From positions 12,609,153 through 12,673,152 of the forward strand of contig SSBO01000012.1 of NCBI GenBank assembly GCA_005281725.1: a stretch of 64,000 bases of DNA. Direction: 5' to 3'. A program made the translations under genes and the position numbers. Positions 45,576 through 59,100 of the stretch are shown piece after piece; position 1 is the stretch's first letter; each line of letters starts with the position of its first letter. Below the pieces are notes generated by a model, which worked only from the letters and a program-made list of their open reading frames with translations, did no database searches and was not told where the DNA came from. This DNA is from Wuchereria bancrofti (lineage: Eukaryota; Nematoda; Chromadorea; Rhabditida; Onchocercidae).

Positions 45576-48500
45576 TGTGATATTATTGATCTGAGGTAGC
45601 CAGATTAAAATTTGAATGATGACATGAGGATGATGTAAATTTGGGGTTTTATGATTCACAAGAGAGATATACTATATGTGGTTTTAGGCGTACAACAAGG
45701 AATGGTCTTGAATATCTTGGAATTTTGGCCTTAAGATTTCAGATTTGAAGATGTGATATGAAGGAAAACCTTTATGGATAGGCCTACAAATTTTGGGTCT
45801 AAAGACACTTTAATGAGGAAGGTTGCATGTTTATAAATAGGACAGAATAAGCTTGTATCTTTGGCTTATAGTTGCTAGGCAGAGAAAGGCATGTGGATAA
45901 ATGGGAACAGGACCCATGATTTCAGACCCTAAAAATATCGAGTAAAAGAAGGTTGCACAGATGAGTAGCCTATAATTTTTAGCCTGAAAATATTGGATAG
46001 AAGAATGGATAGAGTAGTGTTTTATCCCGGTAGGCATTTCTGTAGCCACCGCTCTTCAGCAGTTACCTTCCAGTTTTTTTTTCACTATTTTTTTTTTATG
46101 AATGAATGAAGAACGAGAAAGATAATCCAGAAGAAAAAATATTCTCCTTATTAGCATTTTATTGTTAGTTGTGGTGGAGTTGTTATCGTCGTTGTTATTA
46201 TTTGCTGTTATTGCGGTTTCTGTTTCCGTTTCCGTTGTTGTTGTTGTTTTTTGTTTATTGCTGCTGCTATTTTTGTTTTACTGAAAATGATGGTGATAAT
46301 TTCCTCGTTTCTGCGGTAGATCTTTTGAGAGGAAGAGAAAACGAATGATAGCTAGATGGATCGTATGGCCTGTTGTATGCAAAATTATCGCTTTTTTTTT
46401 TTCAAATTTCTCCAATTCCTGAAGTGCACATATATAAATGCGTATTTGCTTGGTAGAATTTTCTTTTCTAACACTTATTTCATTCTATCTATGCATTCAA
46501 CTCTTCTGGTGGTAGTATTGACTATGCTAGTGCTGCTAATAATAGTGTTTTATACTATATAAGTAGAAGTTTTTATAAACAGAGGTTCGTGATTATTCCA
46601 AGCACTTATAATTCTCGAAGATTAATTACAAAATCGTTTTGCACCGGTTCAGGACGATTTGTCTGAATCAGTTGTGCATTAGAATTGTGTGTTGGAAGAA
46701 GTGGTAAGTTTCAGTGAATTACCACGATTTGCCTTTTTCTCTTTTTTTTTGAAATTTTCATCGTTTATTCTGGTATTTCCTTCGGATTCACTTTGAATTG
46801 GTATCATCTGTGTTCCTCCATTCATGCACAAACATGTGGTATTTAATATGTGTTCACTCGAAATACGGATTTTAGATGTTTCCCTTTGATACTATTTTTG
46901 TATCTTCACTTATTTTTCGAGGCCGTTGCTAGAGTCGCACCATAATTTAGTTACTCATTTGTAATATATTGTTTATTGTCAATATGAGAATGAATTAGAG
47001 AAGGGAATCTTGTGACTTATTTAAGAAAGCTCGTTCTCGTTGCTTGTTTTCAGGTAATTACGTAACAAAACGTAACAAAGATACTGTTATATTGATGCTG
47101 TTAACAGTACTGTCATCTTAAATTCAATGCTGGAATTCGATTGATACGAAATCGTTTATTAGCATATTAAATTCCAGTGAGATTTTATACTTATCATTTA
47201 ATGAATCTCTGATTGCTCTGTGTAATCTGATTAAGGTAATAATTGCATCCTCATTTTAATGCAGAATTTCNTGTGATATTATTGATCTGAGGTAGCCAGA
47301 TTAAAATTTGAATGATGACATGAGGATGATGTAAATTTGGGGTTTTATGATTCACAAGAGAGATATACTATATGTGGTTTTAGGCGTACAACAAGGAATG
47401 GTCTTGAATATCTTGGAATTTTGGCCTTAAGATTTCAGATTTGAAGATGTGATATGAAGGAAAACCTTTATGGATAGGCCTACAAATTTTGGGTCTAAAG
47501 ACACTTTAATGAGGAAGGTTGCATGTTTATAAATAGGACAGAATAAGCTTGTATCTTTGGCTTATAGTTGCTAGGCAGAGAAAGGCATGTGGATAAATGG
47601 GAACAGGACCCATGATTTCAGACCCTAAAAATATCGAGTAAAAGAAGGTTGCACAGATGAGTAGCCTATAATTTTTAGCCTGAAAATATTGGATAGAAGA
47701 ATGGATAGAGTAGTGTTTTATCCCGGTAGGCATTTCTGTAGCCACCGCTCTTCAGCAGTTACCTTCCAGTTTTTTTTTCACTATTTTTTTTTTATGAATG
47801 AATGAAGAACGAGAAAGATAATCCAGAAGAAAAAATATTCTCCTTATTAGCATTTTATTGTTAGTTGTGGTGGAGTTGTTATCGTCGTTGTTATTATTTG
47901 CTGTTATTGCGGTTTCTGTTTCCGTTTCCGTTGTTGTTGTTGTTTTTTGTTTATTGCTGCTGCTATTTTTGTTTTACTGAAAATGATGGTGATAATTTCC
48001 TCGTTTCTGCGGTAGATCTTTTGAGAGGAAGAGAAAACGAATGATAGCTAGATGGATCGTATGGCCTGTTGTATGCAAAATTATCGCTTTTTTTTTTTCA
48101 AATTTCTCCAATTCCTGAAGTGCACATATATAAATGCGTATTTGCTTGGTAGAATTTTCTTTTCTAACACTTATTTCATTCTATCTATGCATTCAACTCT
48201 TCTGGTGGTAGTATTGACTATGCTAGTGCTGCTAATAATAGTGTTTTATACTATATAAGTAGAAGTTTTTATAAACAGAGGTTCGTGATTATTCCAAGCA
48301 CTTATAATTCTCGAAGATTAATTACAAAATCGTTTTGCACCGGTTCAGGACGATTTGTCTGAATCAGTTGTGCATTAGAATTGTGTGTTGGAAGAAGTGG
48401 TAAGTTTCAGTGAATTACCACGATTTGCCTTTTTCTCTTTTTTTTTGAAATTTTCATCGTTTATTCTGGTATTTCCTTCGGATTCACTTTGAATTGGTAT

Positions 48501-48966
48501 CATCTGTGTTCCTCCATTCATGCACAAACATGTGGTATTTAATATGTGTTCACTCGAAATACGGATTTTAGATGTTTCCCTTTGATACTATTTTTGTATC
48601 TTCACTTATTTTTCGAGGCCGTTGCTAGAGTCGCACCATAATTTAGTTACTCATTTGTAATATATTGTTTATTGTCAATATGAGAATGAATTAGAGAAGG
48701 GAATCTTGTGACTTATTTAAGAAAGCTCGTTCTCGTTGCTTGTTTTCAGGTAATTACGTAACAAAACGTAACAAAGATACTGTTATATTGATGCTGTTAA
48801 CAGTACTGTCATCTTAAATTCAATGCTGGAATTCGATTGATACGAAATCGTTTATTAGCATATTAAATTCCAGTGAGATTTTATACTTATCATTTAATGA
48901 ATCTCTGATTGCTCTGTGTAATCTGATTAAGGTAATAATTGCATCCTCATTTTAATGCAGAATTTC
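45576..48966. repeat. 1.7 kb exact direct copy around a single N (47271)
   Basis: 45576-47270 equals 47272-48966. The second-haplotype sequence at 61.7-63.4 kb contains only one copy, so the duplication is an assembly overlap. Confidence 0.9.
46570..46703 (+). promoter_or_regulatory. Candidate 5' UTR exon with donor (copy at 48266-48399)
   Basis: A locally less AT-rich stretch with CACCGGTTCAGGACGATTTG and TCAGTTGTGCATTAGAATTG ends in a strong donor (AAGTG|GTAAGTTT). It is conserved in the second haplotype near 62805-62882. It has no long open frame, so a non-coding first exon of the downstream TRIP12-like gene is the best guess. Confidence 0.3.
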
Positions 48967-49261
48967 CGTACATATGATTAAAGTTACTATAATTGCAATC
49001 ATTAGTCTGAACTATTTCCATTTCATATCACTTATTTCAGTGTTATTTCTCATCGTAGTTAAGTAATACGTAGAAATGATATGCAATGACGAAATTATAT
49101 TACAANNNNNATGCAGAATTTCCGTACATATGATTAAAGTTACTATAATTGCAATCATTAGTCTGAACTATTTCCATTTCATATCACTTATTTCAGTGTT
49201 ATTTCTCATCGTAGTTAAGTAATACGTAGAAATGATATGCAATGACGAAATTATATTACAA
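48955..49261. repeat. 151-base direct copy flanking NNNNN (49106-49110)
   Basis: 48955-49105 equals 49111-49261; unmerged contig overlap. Confidence 0.9.
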
Positions 49262-49496
49262 TCTATATTCTCTTTTTTTTCTGGTACATTTACGAGTTTT
49301 AAATTTTCGCAATAAAAAAATGTAAAAATCGTTTCTAAATCTTATTACTTCACTTTAGCAATCAATACAATTATAATATGTACAACGTTGTTTGTTGTCA
49401 TTTTTCATTGTCTTTTTTTGTTTCCATCTCAGCAATCGGTCTTTAGTCTTCATGATTGTGATAAATAATAGTGATGGATTTTGAGCTGTTCATATG

Positions 49497-49690
49497 ATGC
49501 CATTATCGAGACGAATTGTGTATTTTGTTTGGAAGACAATTTTCTCTCGTAGGTCATCGAATCGAGTTTGGATAGAAACGATTATATATCACCATCACAA
49601 GAATGTATCACCATCACAAGATGCATTTACAGAGAGTATCTTATCAGAATAGAAGTCGGAAAGGAAATTATACATATCTAGATTTTTTCA
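49497..49690 (+). other. Short frame conserved between haplotypes
   Basis: Reads MPLSRRIVYFVWKTIFSRRS and on, and the first 25 or so codons are kept in the other haplotype (63804 onward) before the two diverge through indels. It may be a 5' leader frame or chance conservation of the upstream region. No family recognised. Confidence 0.2.
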
Positions 49691-50145
49691 TGCCATTTCG
49701 ATTAGTGTTTGGGCATATTTCGCGCTATTTCGCTTGGACATTTTCTCATCTGTGCTAAATAATATTGATGTCACTGTTCTAAATGATACTTGAGAGTTAT
49801 GAGAAAGAGTTTTCTGAGTTTTTCATCTTCGGAATTAAAATTAAAAATGAAAAGATGTATTATCTTTTGGTATACATTAAGTTCAGCTAAATTTTTAAAT
49901 GATTTCAAATCTTACATCCCCATAATTGTTATTTTGAGAGCCGTGATAGAGTAGTAGATGAAATAAGATATCTTATGGCTGTAGTGTCTATGGGATTTTT
50001 GAGGAAGAAAGGTGGACTGTAAAATAGAAAAGACAGATGGGAAGAGTAGTTAAAAAAAAATAAACCGTTGCGAACCGTCGATTCTCAGCCATTATATCGA
50101 TTAGCCAACATATTATTTTAACCTTTTAAAATTTTCAGCTCTTCC

Positions 50146-53100
50146 ATGTCGAATATAGGATCGGCATCTGGACAACACGCTGACAACGTTACGCTGCCTC
50201 AATTTAGTCGAAAACGTACTTCACCAAATTCAGGTTAGTTTTATCCTTACATGATGAAATTTGATGGAAAGTGAAACTAAAAGAAGTTGGTCATTACACT
50301 GATTAGTCAATACATGCATTTCCTTATTAGTATCGGAGGTTTAACATTGTCTCCACTAATCATTCCGGTAATTCAGTCAGACATTGTGATTCATTAAGAA
50401 GATGCAGCTGCCCATTAGCTTCATGAATCGTGATGTTAAATATAATTGTTGGACGACATTCGTATTAATCTCTTCACTATGCTGCGTTCGTCGTTCGTTA
50501 GATTATGTTTCATTGTTGTTGATCGCATGAATCACCTCGTCCACATAACAGTTTCCCTTTGGCTTATTGAAAAATTTTAGGAATGTGCTCTTCGTACCGT
50601 ACTTCACCATTTTCTTAATTATTACTAATATTGCTGTACTGTTAATATGTCTGAATTGGATTTTAGCTCTCAAATAATATTTTTCCTTAGGAAAGATTAG
50701 GAAGTTATGAACAATTATTTGGTTGTCATTTTGTAAGAATTATTAAATAGTACGAAATTTAACCATTCCAAATGCTATCAAAATGCTAAACTGTGCGCAT
50801 CTCTTCTATTAATTCTTGTTGTCAATAACTACCAGTTATCGGTCATTCATTCCAGGTTCATTGAAATCAGAAACTCCGTCAGCAACTTCAGTTGCAGCTG
50901 TGGCTTCTTCATCTAAACTGCGTCGGATTACCCATTCATCAGTGGAACAGGTATTTTGATTAAAAAAAAAAAAAAAAAACTATCCTCATTGTTTTGCAAA
51001 CAAAATCAGACATGTTGCAGTCCTTCTGCGAGATAAATTGCCGATTCCGAAACATAAGTATAGTTTCAGCCTGCTATTTACATTGAAGAACGTAATTAAA
51101 GTGTTACGAGTAAAAAATTTAAGAAAAAAGTTGAGTGTTGTAGAATCCAAAAAGCAGCGACCTGTCTCGACAGCAAACTTCTCATTTATCGGGTGCACCT
51201 GAAAGGAGATCAGTGGGTGGAGGAAGTAGACGTTCAGGTTCTAGTCGTTCCGGACACGATAGTGTTAGAAGTGAATTGAAATATTTGACAGATTTCTTTC
51301 CTGATCAAAATCCGAGTGATCGCCGTCTGACTCGTTCTCAACGCCAGTATTCAATTTCATTATCAAGTGTTAGCGTTTTTTTTTTTTTTTTTGTGAATTT
51401 CAACCATTTGTTGCTTATATTCCAAAAAAAAAAATACTTCACTAATTACAGAAACATTGATTTCTCGGAATGAGAAACTTCTCGTTATCGTTTTTTCTGC
51501 TGAATTTGCTCAGCCCTCTGTTTAGAGCATCATTTAGGATTGAATTAGAATACGATATTGTGATTTTGTACTCTTTAAATTTTCATTGTTTTTTTCTATT
51601 TTGGTCTTACTACAGAGTCAGACAACAGACAGCATTGACAGTTCTGCACATGCAAGCAGTGGCTCAGTAGTGGTTGAGCAGTCAAGGTACTATAATTTCT
51701 TGCTGTTTTATTCTTAGTATTACTTCATTTCATTCTCTTTCTCATTCTCCTCTCTTTTTCATCAAGTCATCCTCTATATTCTTTTATTGCTGAGAAACTT
51801 CATCTACAAAAATGATCTTTAGAGAGCAATTTATGACCTTTCTCTTATTTTTGTCACTTTGTACTCACCACAACAATTTCGAGAGATCGACGAAAATGGT
51901 CTTTCTTTATTTCATGTGATTTTTTGTATATTTTTGCATAGTGGTGACAATATGTGCGCTAAATCCTAGAGAGAACCTTGCTATTCCAGAAGCATAAAAG
52001 ATAGGCCACGAGCTTGTAAAAGTCGTACCACTGTGGCGGGCCGAGTAAATATCGGAGCGGAGAGCCCACCTGCGGCAAATGACAGCGAGCAGCAACCGAG
52101 CACTTCGTCATCAGCACGCACTCGTGCGCATAATTCAGCAACGGGTCTCTGCCATAGTATCGCGTACGTCAATAAACATTTGGCTAGTAGCAAATTATTT
52201 TCAGTCATGTCATTTATGCATTGTTACATTCACTAGGTCACATGCATTTGTCAATACATATGGTTGTGAGCAAAGCGGAAAGAGGTACAGCTGTTTTGCT
52301 AATTCTTATTTAAGTTATTGGTTGATATTGTGAAACTGATATAATGAAATTTAAATGTCATCGTGACATAAATATCATAGAATTTGGATAATAATCGTTC
52401 CTTCTCGAATTTATAGTTATATCATTATTTGCTTCCAATGAAACAGTTTCGCGAGATTGCAGGGGTTGTGAAAGCACATCAATTCGTGTTTCACCAACTT
52501 CCATACATCAAAACGAACCAAGTGGTTGTCGTTCGGCCCCGCGGCCTGGTGTAGTTGTGCAGGTTTAAATTTAATATACTTTTATTTATATTTCAGTCTG
52601 GAAAAAAAGCTATTTTCATTTTTTCTTTGGAATGATTTGAATGAATGAATAGAATTGGGAAATGTATTGATCGTATGCATATATGACTCATATTGATATT
52701 TGCATACTGATATCATTATTTATGCTTTGCAATATTGATCCAGAATACAATAGATGATGCAACTCCAAGTATTGTAACTGCTAGTAACAACACAGCACTG
52801 ACCACACCATTAAACAGCAATGCTGTAATAACAATTACGACTACAGAACTCTCAAGAGCTGCTAACGGTGGTGTATCTGCTGAAAGTCATTCTTCACAGT
52901 TTAGGAATTTGCAACGGTAACTTTTGCATAGTGATTTCTTGAATAATTGCGGCTGTAGAATATGAGCATAAGTGTAGCATTTTAAGGAAATACTTGTTTG
53001 TAATTTTTTTTCTTTTTAAATAACATTCTGTAAGGCATTGTTTTAAAGTTATGCTCGTAACGGTTAGAAGCAGATTTGCTATTAATTAGGTTTCTGCAAC

Positions 53101-56100
53101 ATTTTGTCGCTTAAGCACTTAAATATTAGTTAAATGGTCATTGATTTCCACGGATTCAGCACTTCAATGCAGGGGTAACATCTTCCTGTTACTACATGTA
53201 ATATTTCTATGCATATGTCTGACAGTTTATTGTTAATGGCGTAAAAAATATTAACTCCAAATAATGGTTTTGGCTTATTCAAGTTATATTTTGGATTTTT
53301 GAAAAAACCGTAAATTCCATACTGCAGAGTTTTTTTAAACGTTATTTTATTTAGGTCACAAGCTGTTCATACAGCATCTTCATTTCTGGGCGCACTTGTA
53401 CCTCGCGTTCAGCATTTACTTGGTTCAGCACACGCTCATCCTAGTAAGTATTCTTGTTATAACATTCTGTTTTCAAAATCCCTATCCTTTTAAGTACTAT
53501 CCACTATGAAGGAAGGAAAGAGAAAAATAGTGATAACATGTTAAAAAATCGTATTAATCAACCACATTTAATAGTGGCTGTCTAAGCCTTTTTCCCTTGA
53601 TCGTTCTCTGCTGTCGTTTTGAAAGATTAGGCAAGTTTGATTAAAAGGATCAAAAGAAACTTGTATTAGTATCTGGTGAATTAAAAAATGAAAGTAAAGA
53701 ATTTTATAGGTAATTATACATTCTCTGTCGTGTGCAACCAATTAGTTCTAGAATAAAATTTTTTTTTTAATTGATGAATATTCCAGGTAAACGCATTACG
53801 CAGTGTATAACTATTTCAATTAATAAATTTAAGTTATACAAAACTGATCAATTTATACTTGTGTAAACGTTCACTTTATTGCTAGAATGACCGTTATAAA
53901 ACAATGTTCGTAAAAGGCATATAGCTAATTTGCGTAGCTATGTTTGTCTCACATGGGATTAGTTTAAGCATAACGTTTACTAAATAAATATAATCTATCA
54001 GTAATAAGCGTGATTGTCCAATATCTCATTTGTGTACCGTCTTCATACTTTTATGATTTAGGAGAAATCAATTTTTTTTTCTATTTTTGTCCTGCAGCAA
54101 AAATTATAATGATAAACTATTATAAGAATAGTATTGTATATACATTTATACTTTGTTTACAATTTGGTTTCATAGGTAATACATACGAATTATTTAGAGC
54201 GGAGAGTTCACAAGATGCCATTTCACATACATTTTCAGGTTCATTTTTTTAAAGTATTTACAAAATATGGTAATCAATATTAATTTGAAATAGGAAGTTT
54301 TTAAAGTTTTGGGAGAAGATTAGGCCAAAAGAAGATTGTAATGAGAACAATGAAGATTGATAAGAGAGGAAAACGGAATGATTTCATTGATCATATTGAA
54401 AAAATTTGATAATGTAAGAGTCTGGAAGAATAATTTGATGACACGTGAAGCGTGTACTGTTTAGAACAGCGAATTCAATATTTAATAGATTCTATACTAG
54501 ATGTAACAATTCAAGAACAGTTGAATGACTTGTTATGTTCGGGAAATTTATCGCTCGAAATTGCATATGATTTTCCTGAATTTGCCACTGCGGGTAGGGT
54601 AAATTTGCGAAAGTTTAATATTTCTTATACAGTATTTCTTATACAAAGAAATTTAGTTTGTATAATAAGCATATGACTATCAAAATGTCAAAGATTTAGA
54701 ACATATATCCCGTGTTACTATATATGGGTTTGATAATGAATTGGTTGTATTTTGCTTTAAATTCGTTTACTCCAATCATGACTGTTCAGTATTTCCACTT
54801 CTTTTTTCTTGTCCATAACCTTATACTTTAAATTTTTGAACTTTGTGTGTTTAATTTACCCGAACTTAAAAATACCGATGGTGTTGGATGGAGATTTCGT
54901 AAAATTATAATTATAGAAGCTAGTCATTAGTTATAAGTATTTAATTTCAGTTTGCTGTAGTGTAACGTTCGAGAGCATTTAGATTTGGATATTCTCATCA
55001 GAATATGCAGACCGAAGGTTTAAGACAAAATTTTATTCAACCAGTTGGTGCGGATAAGATAGCTTTCGAAATAGCCTTTTTACTTTATGGATCAAATATT
55101 GTTCTGTTCGGTTTGCTATGTAAAATCTTAACTAATTTAAATTCTAGAACACTTGACTAGGTTATAAGTTATAGATAACGTTTCCTTTTGATGGAAGATT
55201 AGAATTGGTATTTTGACATCAATATTTTAACCATGTAACTGGACCTTGGTTCTTATATGATTTTGATCAACTTCGAAATGGATAAAGTTTTGAAAATTCA
55301 TTTCGAAAATAGTGATGGAAGATAGCAGATACGGTTGTTTACCCAAGGACACTCGTGTATTAATTTAATGAGAACAGACTATATAACTAGCATTTTGGTT
55401 TTAGTTATTCCATTAGGAATTCGTCTCTTCTTTTGTATGTATTCGAATGAACCTTAAATATTTATTCAAATGGATTTAAAATTGTTTAGGGTTCAGGATT
55501 ACCTGTTCGTAGGGTTCTTCTTAGCAATACTAAAGGAACTGTACAACATCAGATAATAGTGATATTTAAAGTGAATTTTTCACTTAGCTTTAAATTTTTT
55601 GTTTGTACAATCCAGAATAGCTATAATAACTGTTGAGTTGTATGGATTCTTAAAATACTCAATTTACTCGTATTCTGTGCTCAACATTTAAGTAAGATTT
55701 ATTGTATATTTCATGGTATTTAGGAATTTCTGAGATTTCCAGGATTTTGAAAAGATTTAAAACATTGGAAAGTTCAGAAATGTTTCACTTTTTTTTTCTT
55801 TTTTTTAACAAACAACTGAATGAAGTAAAATGAAATTTGTATTTGTTTAATGACTGTTTCTAATGATGATCATTCATATTGCCATTTATTACACATTGAA
55901 TTATTTCTGTTTGGTATTGCATTTATTGAATTAAGATTAAAGGGGAAAAAAGAAAGAAAAATTGATAAAATTTCAAGGAGCGACAACATTTTTCATAAAC
56001 TTGCTGCATTCCCTCTTTAATATGGCAAAATTCATATATATTGAGCACACAAACGGCAAGATATGATGGTGCTGCTACTATTACTAATTGCTACTACAAT

Positions 56101-59100
56101 TGCAACTGCTATTGCGAATTGCTACTTCTACTGTAACTGCAAGTACTATACTGCACTACTGCTATATTTACTACTGTTTATTGCCAATTAATGTTTGATA
56201 GCAATGGTAGTATGATAGTATTAATGATACATAAAATGTTTCATGGAAATAATTAAAGAAATGAATAATATATAACATAATGAGCTATTGGAAGGTATTT
56301 CGATAATTAAATTAACATATCTTTCTATCAAAATTAATGTTTCGAAAAATTTTAAAATAAGCTAAAAGAGTGTTTAAAATAAGCCAAAAGAGAGTTATAA
56401 TGTTTTATTTTATTCATTTCATGAAATCAAATTTTTATTTCATCTCGAAATAAGATTAGAGTAGTAATAAAATTTACAGGAGATGAATGAATGGATTTAG
56501 AATTGTTTCTACATTATTGAGCGTAGTAGAAGATCAGCAAGCGAACTTTTTCTCCTTTTCAACCACTATAAAGATTTTGGTTGATATATCTCTATACGTA
56601 CCTTTTTTAAAAGTTATCATACTACTCGGCTATATATATATATCTTTTGCTTGTCCATCATTATAATGCAAATCGCCTTTTGATATTAAAAATGTTTTAA
56701 TTTAATGTTTAGTTGAAATTTTATTCGGTTTTCTTACAGTAATTGACAGTTTTGGCATATCGCATTTGTTTTGTGATGATAATATGAAACATAAATGAGA
56801 CAATCGAAATTCTGCAGAATGCATTTGAATGGATTATTGGTATTTACATCAATTTGTACGTCTTTTGAAATATGCATTTATTTCATTTGAAATATTTTTA
56901 AATTATTGTATGTGTAGTATTATAGATTTTTTTGTCCTTTTTTTATGCTGTGCATATATATATCTTAAAAAAGAAATAGGTTTTAAGTTAAGATTTGAAT
57001 GATTGATGATTGTTTATTAGAAATTATAATTTAGCTATCGGAAGGATAAAAGAAAAAAAAAAGTATTATAAAAGAATTAGAAAGCATGAAACGTATTGGG
57101 AAGATGCTTGTCAGCTGTTTTAGCATGTAGTGGTTAATTAGGATGATAAATTGGTGTAGTATTTTACTTGTAATTCCTGTAGCACTAAATTTTTTTTTTT
57201 CGTTTTGTTTCTATGCTTTCCCCATTATTTCATTTTTTTTTCTTTTTTATAGAGAGAAGCAATGAGATAGGTAATGATGCGATGCTTTTTTTTCTCTTAT
57301 TAAATATGCTAATTTTTAGAAATCATTTTTAAACGGAAAAATGGAAAAGTTTGATTAGTTGCATAAAATCTCTGCGGGAATAAGGTATGTTTAACGGGAA
57401 TAAGGTATGTTAAGTGAAATCGGTTGATTAATTTTCTAGTAGTAGTTAGTGTATGTATATATATATATATAATTCCTTGTATGATGTATATGCATTAATG
57501 TATGACATTTAATAATACAAAGTATACGATGCATATATGTTAATTCTTTACGTACATGATTGCTTTTAGTTTTGAAATTTTTTACGCAAGATATTTTGAC
57601 CTATTTATATTTCTATATAGCAGTAGCATTTATAAATTTTTTTTTGTAGAAATTATTTCCAATTTATAAAATAGGAAAAGTTAATCTACATTTGTAAGAG
57701 AATAGGGAAAAGAGGAGAGAGTGCTCTCTAAAGAAAGGTCATATGACCCAATCCGGATAAAAAGAAGATGGAGTGATAAAAGCTTGGGAGATATATTGTG
57801 ATGATAGTGCAACACAACAGACCTCTTTGATTCATATCGATCCATTATCTTACTATATCACTGTTTTAGTTACTGTTATCTGATTGCTTTAATCATATAG
57901 TTACCGTAACGATAAGATGGTAAGGGGAGGGAAGAGAAGGGAGAAGATGCAGAAAGATCATTCTTTTTCTATTAGATAGAAAGATAACAGTAACTAAAAC
58001 ATAAGGATAGCAGTAGCATTTATAAGGATAGCAGTAGCATTTATGTGGATGATGGATGTTGTAAAAGCTGTTTAATTCTGTATAACTCCTCTTTACTTTA
58101 TAATTTTTATCTATCAAAAACGATGAAGATTTAATCTATTCCCCAATTTCTTTCTCATTTTTTTATTTTTCAAAAACTTGGTTATTCATCTTGCAGGGTA
58201 ATAGTTATATTTATTTCAAAGCTTATTTTTCAATTCTTGTAATGTTTCGAAAATTAGTGAAGCGAGTGGTAAAGTTCCGTCGTTGTTTCGACGAAAATTT
58301 CGTTATTTTGCTCACTCAAAAAGTATGCCAAATTTGTCGTTTTTTTTGAGCCCACCAAATGTTTCAGGCTGGAAGTTCTGGTACCTCATCGGTTGGATTC
58401 CTGTCTAAGATCTGAGAGCTCAAAAGAGCTCTTTGAAACTAGAGAGGAAGAGCATGAAAGAAGGAACGAAGGGCAAAAAAGAAGACAAAAAGAAGAAAAG
58501 TAATGAGATAACCTATTCATGCTGTTAATGCTTTGATAGCCAGATTTATTAACTATTTGAGAATCTGTGAGGGAAAGGTAGCAAACTGAAGGAACGAAGG
58601 GCTAAGAAGCGATCTTAACGTTTGGTCTCTTGAAACAAAGTTGAAACACAACTGCTAATATTTATGCACTATTACAGCCAGTAGAATTAATAGTCGTTAT
58701 CATTGATTATCATTCAGCTAACCAAACAAGCATCTTTTAAGGAGCCCATTTTCATTTCTGTATTAAAAATCCTGCTGAGATAACATACTTATGTGCGTAT
58801 GTATGTATGTATATACGGTAGGTAACCTCTAAGAAAAAATACTTTTATTATTATCATAAATTTTTTATCTTCCACTTTCTAGTCAGCAACTGCATAAAAA
58901 TTGCAGGTTAGTGCNACCAAACAAGCATCTTTTAAGGAGCCCATTTTCATTTCTGTATTAAAAATCCTGCTGAGATAACATACTTATGTGCGTATGTATG
59001 TATGTATATACGGTAGGTAACCTCTAAGAAAAAATACTTTTATTATTATCATAAATTTTTTATCTTCCACTTTCTAGTCAGCAACTGCATAAAAATTGCA

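Larger units (their letters stand above)
41213..50138. other. Divergent upstream region between helicase and ubiquitin ligase genes
   Basis: About 8.9 kb, of which 1.85 kb is assembly duplication. No conserved coding exon is supported. It contains homopolymers, GT/TA microsatellites (43145-43200, 44203-44235), GTT/GCT-rich runs (46165-46280) and a possible 5' UTR exon at about 46570-46703. The same region in a second, diverged version makes up 1-4508 plus 61140-64000. Both genes must draw their promoters from this interval. Confidence 0.6.

Noticed and set aside
45576..48966. 1.7 kb tandem duplication as a real biological repeat
   Set aside because: Copies are identical, separated by one N, and the second haplotype at 61.7-63.4 kb has a single copy.
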